A stretch of 64,000 bases of DNA, from NCBI RefSeq assembly GCF_965638725.1, contig NC_134963.1:14970501-15034500 (forward strand), written 5' to 3'. The number at the start of each line of letters is the position of its first letter. Position 1 is the stretch's first letter. This stretch comes from Aptenodytes patagonicus (Eukaryota; Chordata; Aves; Sphenisciformes; Spheniscidae). This document shows, piece after piece, positions 24,101 through 36,100 of the stretch. The translations under genes were made by a program, and so were the position numbers. The notes beneath the pieces are model-generated. The model did not search any database. It saw only the letters and a program-made list of their open reading frames with translations, and was not told the DNA's origin.

Positions 24101-27100
24101 CATTGAAATGCCTAATTGTTGCCCTGCCTAAGATCATCCTAGCTGTCAAGTCAAAGGTTAGAGTCTCTTTTCTTCTTGATATATGGATGTTTGTCTTTGA
24201 TAATCTGATACCTTTACAACATGTTTGCAGCATGAAATGTGTGGAAGAATAAAAATAATAAAATCTCTGATAAAACTTTGGCAGAAAGTCACCTGGGTAG
24301 TGAGTTTTGGGTTTTGAGCCACTGCAGACCTGAGCAAGGGTTTGGTAATGCCAGCAAGTAATTAAAGTCCAGAGAGGGAGAGAGGTAAGCATTGCTTGAG
24401 AAGGAAGAGGTACTAGCAGCAACATAACTGATTTTCTGGTTGACTTTGTTCTAAGTCTTGTTTTCAGAGTAATCTCTGTAAATAGATATTTCTGAAGCAC
24501 AAATCTCTTCATTTAATGGAAAGAAATTGCAAGTACTTGTCTCTTTGGCTTTCCACTTGGGTCAAAGAAGTAACAGTATTAAATTGAAGCTACTGATGCC
24601 ACAAAAGACAGCGCCAGTTCTAACCATGGGCAAAGAAATATTTTAACTAAATGGTTAACATACTTAAATGTTTATAAAATCATATGTACACAAGGCCTAA
24701 CTTTTGAAACTTTCTCACTACATTCTCTCTCTTGAAATACCTTTTCAGAATTTTTTTACTCTTACAGATCTGTCATGCTGCCCCTTCCTCCACTTAGTAG
24801 TGTCTACATTTCAGTGGCACATGTAGCAATGTGTATTATTTGCATTTGGTAAAGAAACTTTCTGGCAGCTGTTGGGGTGAAAGGCACTATATAGATGTAC
24901 GATATTATCATTAATCGCTGAAAGTCTCAGGCAGGGCACTTAAGAGGATATCTAAACTGGGAATAGTTTTGCTTACAAATGGCATGGGTGGCAGGGGAGT
25001 TGAGCAGTTTGTTCCTGCACAGCAGGGCTATTCGAGATGGTTATTAATTTATTTCTGGCAATTGTCCAGCTCTTTTTTTCCTTCTTCTATTATTATTATT
25101 TTATTTTGGGAGATTAATGTGTTAGGTCAGAGCATAATCCAGCCTGGGGAGGGAGGGAAAAGTGATGTGAATAGTCTTCCCAAGATAAATTGCAGTGTTG
25201 GAAAAGGTTCACAGCCTTTGCTTGCTTGTCTGAGAGCTATCCCAAGTACTCATTAATCCTTGTCGGGAGAGAAGAAAGAGAAGGGGTCTTTATTTGCAGC
25301 TACAGTGGGAGGCTGGTAAGATCACATCTGTCAAGGGCCTATAATGACTCAGAGCACAGATGCTTCATTTTTAATACCTTTTTCTGGATAGCAATATTTC
25401 TCACTTTTTTTAAGTCCCTTTTTGTCTTAGGATGTTGTTGATGGTCTCACTGTCCCTTGACATCTGAGACTGCTGTTACCTACCACTATGGATCTGGATG
25501 TATTTTTATCCCCCTCTCTACACTGCATCCATTAAGCCAACCAGGGATGAGATCTGGTGTAACAAATTAAGCAAGATCAAACTGGGATGGGAGAGCTCCA
25601 AGAGAACCCCAGGATGCCATAGAAATTGTAATTGGTAACCACATAGCTGAGCTCTTTCCCTGAGCCTGATGACCCAGCTTTCTTCTACAGGCCAGCTCAA
25701 TGCTACACATCTTATTTTTCAGATGAGTTTTTTTAAATGTAAGCTTTTTCTGAGTTAGAACGGTTCTATTGCACTTTAGGCACATGAACTTTGACCAAAT
25801 TCTTATCAGGTTATTTGCTATCTTAATACTTGCCAGAAATAAAGTTATTCTCTTCCTCCCCATATGCTTGTAGTAGTGTTTCTGCTTGAAGCCTAGCTTG
25901 TAGTTTATGAGCTTCTGGATGGCTGTCACGTAATGGTAGCAGGTAGCAAGCTGCTGGAGAAATATAAATTAAATTCACAGAGTAGAGCTAGAACATTTTT
26001 TCAAGATATATATATACTGAGAATTCTTCTGCCAATAAAACTAGGCAGAACAGCAGCCTCTAGCTCCCCATAATACAGGGCCTGAAGTGGAGATTGCTGC
26101 ACTGCCAGGGATAGAGTTCAGCACAGCTGTGAATGGGACAGAGGTATATAATCTTGAGCTTCCTTGCAGTACCTTCTTGCTGGCGGTCAGTAGTAGATGA
26201 TAAAACTTGCCCATGGATGGCATATTAGGGACTTTGATCATTCTGTGCTCAACCTCTGAGCAGGCCCTTCAGATTTTCCTCATTTTGGAAGTTCAAAGGC
26301 ACTTGCAAAGCTAGTCTGGCTTTTCATGCTGTTCCTTGAGATTCTAGTCTTCTCTGAGTACTATGTGGTTTTCACTGATGCTTGCATAGCCTTTCTAGTA
26401 TGAGGCATCTCTTCTGAACGTCCTTCTCTTAAGTCGCTTACCTCTCCATATCCATTGTGATTGGAGCAAGATCAGATTCTTTTCTTTTTCTTTTACACAT
26501 CAAATTCTTTATATCTCCCCTCAGTCTTCTCTGTAGACTGAACACCACCAATTTTTTGAGTCTTTTCTCAGAGGTCATTCATTCCAGCTCTTATTATTCT
26601 CTTCTGGACTGTCTTCAGTCCCCCCTGTTTTCCAGACCATTTCTCCAGTCTGTCAAGATGAGTTTGAATTATAATCCTTCTTTCCAGTGTGTTTACAGCC
26701 TTTCCCAGTTTAGTGTCAACAGCACATTTGATAAGCCTACTTTGTTCCATCAAGATCACTAATGAAAATAGTGACTAGTACTACACTCTGCTTACCTCAG
26801 ATGCATCTTTTCATTTTGACAGTGAACACATGAAAAATTTGGGCTAGAGCACTCAGTTCTCCCAGTCTAAGGTACCTGGGTCATATATTCCTAGTATGGC
26901 CCCATCACAGGAAGGGCAGCATTTGGTTTAAGATGACATCAAGAACCATCTTGGATTTATAGTATCAATTCATGCTTTAATAACTGAGAAAAGCCAAACT
27001 AAAATTGAAAGGCAGAAAAAGAGGTTTGTCTTTGCAATCTGAATACAGAGAACAGTAAACATGATGAGTGCTTGAAGCGTGAAGCATGAGGACTGCTATA

Positions 27101-30100
27101 TTATGGAGATACAACTAGCAAGAGTTCTCCAAGCTTGAATACCTCAGAAATTGAATATCTCTGCAAGCAACCCCTCCAAAGAATGAGGGAAGATTGAAAA
27201 TTTGACAAAATAATCCCAGACTTTCGCAGGTTCCAAACCAGCCTGCAAAACAGAGGTGCCAAGAGAGGCTGTGAGACTACAATCAGGCTGGAAGGCAGGG
27301 AATGAAGAGCTTGCGAATAGGGGAGAAAAGCAGAAAATGGAAGGTAACCCCAAGATCAGACTCCAATCTTGCACCTCTGCAATCAGCGGGAGTTTGTGGG
27401 AGAAGGAGCATACCTGTGGCTAAAGATGTCCCTTCCTCCCCTATGAGCTGTGATGGGCACATCAAGCTGAGTACAAGTTTTAATAGCAGCTGGGCTCATA
27501 ATTTCTTTGGAAGGGGGGCTTGGCTCCCACCCTGCATGCTGAAGGCTCTCCATTAAAAAAGGCAAATAAGATCATTTGGTTCAATGTAAAATGAATTAAA
27601 GTAAATTAAACCGCAGGAGCCATGTGGCCTGCAGAGGCCTCCATTGTTGTACACACATAAATGGCAGCTTTTCATTTTCACTGCTAAGGAATGACAGCTT
27701 GAGGGGGGTGGAATTAAAAATAAGGAAATAAATAATAAAAAGACACAGTTGCCAAAGATTTCGTTTAGGAAATCCCAGGTGCCTGCAAGTCTTCCATCCC
27801 CTCCTCATGCTGTTGTCAGCAATCTAAGCTGATATCCTGGAGAATGGAGTGAAGCTTGGGGGGGAGGGGGGAGAAAGAAAACCAAACCAAAAGAACTGTA
27901 AGAAACTGGTATCCCAGGTTCTTTTTTATATATATCCCCCATCTCTGTAGGGGAGAAAGATACCAAGGACACAGTTTTTTCCAATGGTCTTAATGGCTGG
28001 TATATAAGAAAGGCCCTAAGTAAGAATTTTCTTTTCATGCTCAGTACAGATGTGCAGCCAAGTTACAAGGGGCTGCATTTCCAGAAGACTGAAAATTCAA
28101 AAGGAAAACATTAACATTTGTTTGTTGAAAACATAGTATGAAATTACTGTTGAATAAATACTTGTCAGTTTTGTTTGAAAGCTGGATCTAGACATTGCAA
28201 ATTAGTTTTTTGTGGCAAGACTGGCATTACTCATGTGAAGTTTTTCTTTATGCTGTTCAAACCGTGTCAGGGGCAAGTGTACAAATACTAGTCCACACTA
28301 GCACTGTGGACTCCTCACTGTATCTTTGAAAATATTTGCATGTGGGGTTTTTTGGTTGGTTGGTATTTTTAGTGCCCCCTTTTTTTTTTTCTTTTTAAAT
28401 CACCATCTCATCAAATCTGGTTGGAGAAAACTTGGCCTGTATGTGGCCGCCGTTCTTTACACAGTTTTGCACTTGGACTTTGGACCAGATACCTTTTTCA
28501 GGTGCATACCGTGTTTCCTAGCATAGTTGGTTACAGCTCTGCCATGTAAACTGGCACATGAAGCTTTCCATATTCCTTCTGAAGCTGCCCCTTGGACACG
28601 AAAGAAATATCAGAATGTCTTTTGCATGAAGGAGTATGATTTGGATCATTCAGCTGAAGCAAACTATCTTAAGGCAATGTATTACAGTGTCAGCTGATCT
28701 GTGACAACTGTGTATTCTGTGAGTCTGAAGCTAGGAAGACTTGATTTTGAGTAGCCCCAGTGCTCTTCTGTGTTCTAATGGAGCACAAGCATGTCCACAG
28801 TTGCTTTGGTTATCACCTCACCACCTGTTTGTGTCTCTGTGCACAGCCATGTATAATTAAACACTTATTGTAAGGAAAATGAGCACTTACCTTATAATGA
28901 TTAGAATTGTTCTGCAACCTGCCTCCCTCCTGTGTCAGAGCTCAGCTCCATGGGATGCCATGGTCCAAAATCCCGGTGCCCAGCCTTTCTCACTGGGCAG
29001 ACTGACCCTTCCTCCATCACATGACTAGTTGCACAAATTACTTGCACGTGCAGAAGTTTTATGCTCCTTGAGCAGCAAGCTCTTCTTGCACGAGGCATTC
29101 ATGTAGAACAACCCATGACATAGAACGAAGTCCATCCTTCTGCATCAGGGAAAGAAGGCAAGCTGGAGCAGTTTGCTGCTGCCAAAGCACTTTCTCTAGG
29201 CCACAGCCTCTTCCAGAAGGCTCACACTAGGAGAGAAGGTGCCAGAGGGAACTTGTATTAATTGTGATGGCAGCAGGCCTTCTAATGTCCCTGCAGCCTC
29301 TCTTTCATCATGGGACCAGATATTTATCAATCATTTAACATGAAGTTTGTGTACATTTTTTTTCGTCCTGAGAAAAACAGGGTCTCTTGGAGCATTTGAG
29401 TCTCCTAGATGCTGATCAAAAAAATATGGAAGCATTAAAACAAGCACTGGGAGCAGGCACATAGATGATGTATTACAAAAAAATATCTGGGTAAAGATCT
29501 TCCTGTTCCTTGTCTGTGCTCTCTTGTATTGTGCAATATGCAAGTTAATCCTAGTCTCCTCTAATAGTGTGGCTAAAGTGGTGTTTCCAGATAGGTGACA
29601 GCCTATCCCCTCATTACCCTCTCCTTGATGATCTTGGATGCTATTTGGGGAACTCACTCAGAAATAGATTCACTCTTCCTGGACAACAGTCTGAGCTTTG
29701 ATCCTCTGGAGCCACAGGAACTACGTGATGGTTCTGCAAAGGTTTTTGCTGCTATTGCAGCCTGGGACAGATGTGGTGTCCCAGAGCCAGAAGTGTGGGA
29801 TTTATTACTTATGAAAGAAAAAGACTCGCTAAAGCGTAAGACTAGGTACTGAGGAACTGGGACTCTTTTCTGTCCCTCTCCTTAACACACTTTGAAAGTC
29901 ACTGCTACTAAATTTTTTAAAGGAATCATGGCTCTTAGGTGCCTTCCAAGTTTAACTTTCCAGCTTAAGATATCCAAGATGTGACTTTCAGAAGTGCTGT
30001 GCACTAACTAAAAAATCTCATTTTCCCCTCTAGTCCCACCTTGGAATTACTCCTCATTAGTCTTGCATGGATTTTCACCAGCATCTTCTGTGCCACAATC

Positions 30101-33100
30101 CTGTTTACTGCTCCCACCCAACACTTTCTTATATTGGCAATACAACCTGAAATCTCAGCAGAGCCTGCTCTCCCCTGATCCAAATTGCCAGCAGGTCTCA
30201 AAAGTTTTTTCTAGCATCTTCCTGTTTCAGAATATGTCCTAATGCTGCTGGCAACAGAACAAGTGAGACTTGGAACTTCCCTTGAGTGCTAATCACAACT
30301 TACAGTTGCCTCATTGCAACTTCTCTCACTTCTCTGACATCCCATTTTAATTCCGCTGTGTAAAACCTTAGCATGCCTTTCTGTTTCCTTCTGTGGAGGC
30401 ACACATGCACACTTATGCAAAGCCTTATGTCAAAAGAGACTACAAAGTTAATGCTCAGTTAGGCTATGTGGGAATTAGCATTGCTTCTGCAGCTGTAATT
30501 TGCCCCCCTTGGTGTGTCTACATTGTGGTTCAATTTTTAATTATGTGATTCCATGTTATTTTTCTGTAAGACTTCTTCCATCCATCACCAGTGTATACTG
30601 TGCCCCACGGATGAAGCAAGGTGAGGTATTGAAAGAAGCTGTTGTAGAAACTGGAAGGTGCATAGAGAACAAAGACACCATTGGAAGAAGAATGGTCTAC
30701 AAGCTAAAGTTGAATGCTACACTGGAGAATTAAATTCCATCCTTTTCTTTGCCAAATAATTCCTATGTGATTCTAGAAAAGCCATGTACAGCTGCAAACT
30801 GAAGTCAGTGGTTTAGCTTTTAATGGTAATGTGATCTATAAAATTAAGTGCTTTATAAAAAGTCTAATCCCAGACATCTCAGCTTGGACACCAAAACAAC
30901 CTTACCTTAACCTTAGTCTTTGTGTCTCAAGTTTTCATTTAGAAAATGCAGAGAATAGCTGTCCCTTACGTCAGCCAGCAATGTGAAAATAAGTTGAGTT
31001 TGGTTTTTGGGGTTTTTGGGTTTTGTTTTGGTTGGGTTTTTTTTTTTGTTTGGTTTGTTGGTTGGTTTGGTGTTTTTTTTTTTTTTTTTTTTTTAAGTCT
31101 TTTACTGTAGTGGTGATGTCATAAAACAACTGAATAAATTTTAGTAATTTTCTCCTCTGAGCAAAGCTCAAATAGCATGAAGTGATAGGATGCAGATCTG
31201 CCATCGAGTAATGAGGGTATAACAAAATACTAAAGTCACATGCTTAATGAGTACCGCTAACCCTCTGTGAAAAAATAGTATGTGTTCACATTGTTACAGA
31301 CTGTATAATACTGCATGTACAGAAAGAAAATTGCAATTGTATGAAAATCCTGAAATCTGTTCTTCCAAAATAAGTGCTTGATTTAAAGTATAAAAATGGT
31401 CTTTATGTGGTGAAGGAGGTAGAGGAAAACAGAGGGTTATACTTGAGTCATTGACTTAGTTTTTAACAAAGCATTCTGGAAAAAAAAAAAAAGGAATCCA
31501 AATTTCACCATGTGGTATCACAAGGCTCATCAGCAGAGTTGCTATAATTAGATCCACAGCACAGTCCTCTGCCACTTGTGCTAATGAAGTGTTTGGTAAC
31601 AGTAGTAGTACACAGTCAGCTTTTACAGTAACTGACCCTACGGAGGAAGCAGGGTAAGCACTGTACTACTTACGTTTTAGTCAGGCTTAACTGCAACTGT
31701 TGCGAGGGCTTGATGAGAGCAGAGCAGAGACTCTTTTCTGGTATCTGACTCTACCCTAACCAGGAGCTGTAATTTCAGGTAGTATCTTATTTAATCTCGC
31801 AGCCCAGCAAGGTGATATGCTTGCTCTGGAGGGCTGGCTCCTGCACAGTCCAGTCATGCATTGGGGCTGGCCCACAGCATCACCAAAAATAGCTTTTGCT
31901 GATCTCAGAGAGCTGTTCAATCTCTATAGAGTGTGTTCAAGAGAAGATTCCCAGACTTACAAAGATTTTTATGAAATAGGAAAAGTCACCTAACACAGGC
32001 AGGCCTTGCCTTATTTCAAGCTGTTGTGCCAAGTCAGATGCACAGGAGAAATAATTGTATTCGTGCTTAACATAACAGTTCTTCCTAATCTTGATGAGAA
32101 GTAGCTGAAATACTTTAGCTGAAGTTTTCAGACAAAAATCCAGCTGGAGACAAAGATTTGGCCTTGAAAACTTCAACCTAGATAGCCAAGATATAACAAA
32201 ACTGAAAAGCAGGAGACAGAAAGGTATACTGAGTGTGCTTACAAGTGATGGGTGCCACCTGCAATGAGTTACTGCTATCAGAATTTTGCTGCTGAAATTA
32301 TAGGGAACAACCCTTGTTTTCTAAGCTTCTGGCTCAGAAGGAAGACTCCACTTCTGCTGCAGCCCTTTGTAGAATTAATTCTGATTTTCTAGGCACTTTT
32401 CCTAGTTTAAAAAAGGGCTCGTGTGTTGGACTGAGATGCCTGACAAGACTTACATTTCTGTAAGCATTTACTGTAGCACTAGTTCTCTTCTAAATGATGC
32501 TCAACTGTCCTTGTATTGCTTCTCTCCTCCTAGCTGTAATCACTCTAAGCTTATCAACAGGCCTCTCAAATGGTCAAATGGGTGGTGTTCATAGGCTGAA
32601 TGGAGAGATGCATCCATTTAAAACTTAGCAGCTAGATACTTGTTAACACCCTCACAAGAGTGCAGTTAAGAAACCCTAATACCCTGCAGTTACCGTTAAA
32701 ACTGAAGATCTGCATTAAAGGCATTATGAAAGCTTTGTAAAGGGTGGAGGTTTTGTGGTTAGAAAATTGAAATTTGTTGCTTGCTGCATGTTCGCTTTAG
32801 AGCACGCTCTGCCACTTCCAATTCTGCAGCTTGTCTGGACCTCTAGGGCTGCCTGTGACCCATCTTTCCTTACGTCTTGCTGCGGGCTCTAGTGTTTAGT
32901 GCCTCAAAAACTTCTGTTGTAGAAGAACTTCAGCTTTGATGCCCCAAATGCTGAATCCAGAAGTTCCATCTGATGCAATGAGAAAGTAAGCAGTGACCTG
33001 TCCCAGCCCAGCCTGCTAGGGAAGCAAGGCTAAATAAAAAATGATGAGTGAGAGCCTGGTGGGAGGAACAAGTCAGAGAAAGCAAACAGTTTGCTGCCTT

Positions 33101-36100
33101 TAGCTTGCTGGTAGCTTTCATCAGAGCTGGCTGAGGAGGGGGAGGTGGAGAACTGCCTCTGTGAAGAGAAGGAAGTGACAGCGTAGTCATTAGCAGACTG
33201 CGACCCTCTGTCACAGGGGCTCCTGAAATAAACGATGATTGTATTGAAGCATGAGGCTGGATAGAGACCTCTGTGCTAATTTAATAAATTGCTTGCATTT
33301 AGGACCCCAGATTGTTGCTGTTACATTTTTGCTATGTGATGCCACCTGGGATTAACAAGGAGGAGGGGATGGGGGGAGAGGAAGAAAGCAGCCCAGGTCC
33401 GTTAGCAACCGCTGGTGTGACCTCACTCCTTGTCCCAGGGGGGATATGAGATCATGAGAATGCCAGAGCTCTCTGAAGGATTCGATTTGTTCGGTACAGC
33501 AGGATGGCCTGCCGAGTGATCTCATCTCCGAGACTCTAGGGAAGGGCGCTAGCTGCTGCTAGCCTCGTGGACTGCGGAGAACTTAATCCCCACTCCAAAT
33601 CTCACCAATTAATGATTGACCTGTGATGACATCACTGATGACAAAGCTAACTGGGACAACACAGCAAGACTCCAGGGGAATTTCCCCTTCTCCGTGATCT
33701 TATCGAATAAAAGAATTTTGACATGTCAAAAACAAATCTTTCAGTCCAGATAATGTCATTGCAGATTAAGCATAGTTCTGGGCTCACAGCTTGCCCTGAC
33801 CTACTGCCCTGTCACCAGTTCTCCCTTTTAAACAGCGTGGGGCAGAACATAAACAGGTCCTCATTAAGACTGGGGGGCCTTAAATTAGATAGCCTTATTT
33901 AGCCAGCTTCTTAGCCCTAGTCTTAGGTGCTTTAAAATAGAAATTATGTGGTAAGAAAAATCCATTTCAGTTGTTGCACCTCATGGTTGTAGTAAGCCAG
34001 GAGGGAGTTTATGTTACCTTGCAGGTGTCCTTCAAGGAAGGAAAGCTTTCTAATTGGACTATACACCAGAATGGCAAGGACAGCTTTGGTGAAGGTTTAC
34101 AAAGGATGTTGCCCATTCTTTAAACCTCTTTTGTGAGGGAAGTGTTTCAACCAGCATGCTTCCGCCCTCCCCTCCTTTTCTTCCTTAAGGGTCTCAGGAA
34201 GATTTGGTATCTGAGTTTAAAATGCCTTCAGGTTTTTTTTCAGAGCCAGTCTTTTTATCTGTGTACTGTACAAGATCCAACACACACCTGGGTGGAAGGG
34301 GAAGGATGCTAGCAAATAAGTTAATTAATTTGATTCTTTGGGGTGATCTAGAAAGTTGTCAGGAAGACCGATGTCACCTTACATTTAAATCTCTGTACCT
34401 TCAGAAGGGAGTATAGGATCAAAGAGACTTGCCTTGCATTCCTTTTCTCATTATTAATAGTATCTACAATTTACATCATATTCATCCCTGTAAGTCTTAA
34501 CCTCTGCTGCTAGCGTTCTGTAGCATTGCACAGATATGCAACAAGGTGTATATCCATAACCTGCGCTAAAAGTTTAAGATTCAAAAGTGTAGAATAGCTA
34601 GATAAATGACAGAGCAAGAGGAACACTAAGAAACAATGAAGTGATAGTTATCCTTTCTAGGCACCGAGTTAAATGGCTGCAAAGAAAGCTGCATCTCACG
34701 ATTACTGGTCTTTGTACCATTTAACAGAGTGCCTAGGTAGAAGGCAAACACAAGTCCTATAAGCTTCAAGCCCTGGACCTGTTAAGTGCTCTTCTTTTGA
34801 CTTCCTGATAGTAATCATGTATCACTTGTTTGTTTTTACAGGGAAAGTTTTATCTGGTTATTGAGGAGCTGAGCCAGCTGTTCCGCTCTCTTGTCCCCAT
34901 CCAGCTATGGTATAAATACATCATGGGAGATGATCCATCCAGCAGCTACTTCCTAGGTGGGATCCTGATCATCCTGTATAGCCTCTGCAAGGCAAGTACC
35001 ACCACATTAATAACCACTCTGGGAGCTGTAACAAGAGCAGAGAAAGAAGCACAGCTGAGGGGAACAAATACACCTTTTGATTGTTGCTATCACTACCCAG
35101 GAAGGGAAGCTGCAGCAGCTGGGGACACCATGTGCTTTAGTTGCCAAAAGCATTTTGCTTCACCAGTATGTGGGCATTGGTGAGCTCGAGGAAGATCTGT
35201 GACTGCTCGTGTAGTGTTGCATCAGGCTGATGAAGTCATTGCTGCTTTCTAATACCTTTCTATAAAGGCTAGAGGAGAATGGGAGGGGAATCTTGGAGAA
35301 CTAGTACTGGAAGAGAAGTTAGCCGTCTCCAGGCTTCTAAATGCAACACTGAAAGGAAGGTTACAGTTAAAGGTTTCTCTCTAAGCCTTCCTCTGTCTTT
35401 CAGGGCAGGTACTCTGTCACTCATAGTACTGAATGCAGCAGGGAGGAGGAGGGTCACCCAAGTCCTGCCTAGATAAAACAGGTAGTTCTGGCCCCATTCT
35501 AGGTCCTAGTCTGGCTGATACAAGTCCAGGATCTCAGTGATAGACAAGAGTAATTAATGCTTCCTCAAAAATAAGAATGTTAAGAGCACAAAGTCTGCCT
35601 GTACAATTGTAAATGAATAGGTGCAACTTATTTAGAAGAGTCCCAAGTCTGAGGTCTAGAAATAGTTGTATTTCTAATTGTTTGTATTGAACCCTGCCTA
35701 GGGACAGAGCAGTAGCTGAAGCAAACAATGATACACCCCTGTTATCCATCCCTCTAAGAAAGGTCAAGTGAGTCAAGCTTGCTGCAGCCCTGATGCTTGT
35801 CTCTGCCTAGGAGAAAGGGGCTACAGCTTTGCAGAAGCAGGCTGAAGAACAGAGAAGACAGAATATATCTGAGCCGAACACAGCTCAAATGGGCTAATGG
35901 ATTGCTGAGCAATATGAAAGCATACTATAGCTCTTACATGAGATGTGGCTGCAGTTGCAGCTATATGTTGTATAGGAATGGGGCAATTCAACCCCTGCTG
36001 TCAAGGGATTTACAGTTTTTGTAGGCAAGATAGGCAGAGGAAGTCACAGGAAGTGAAGTGACTTGGTCACGGCAGGTCTGTGATCAAGCCAGAAACAGAG

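Larger units (their letters stand above)
24157..34841 (+). other. RNFT2: Largest RNFT2 intron (10.7 kb)
   Basis: No exon recognised. Holds a SINE tail near 24890, a CR1 fossil at about 26510-26865, a T/TTTG-rich tract at 30998-31094 and a palindrome-rich candidate regulatory element at about 33300-33780. Confidence 0.6.

Noticed and set aside
23967-24512. Minus-strand open frame of 181 codons
   Set aside because: It covers the RNFT2 exon at 24003-24156 in antisense and resembles no protein. The sense exon is certain from frame and splice sites.
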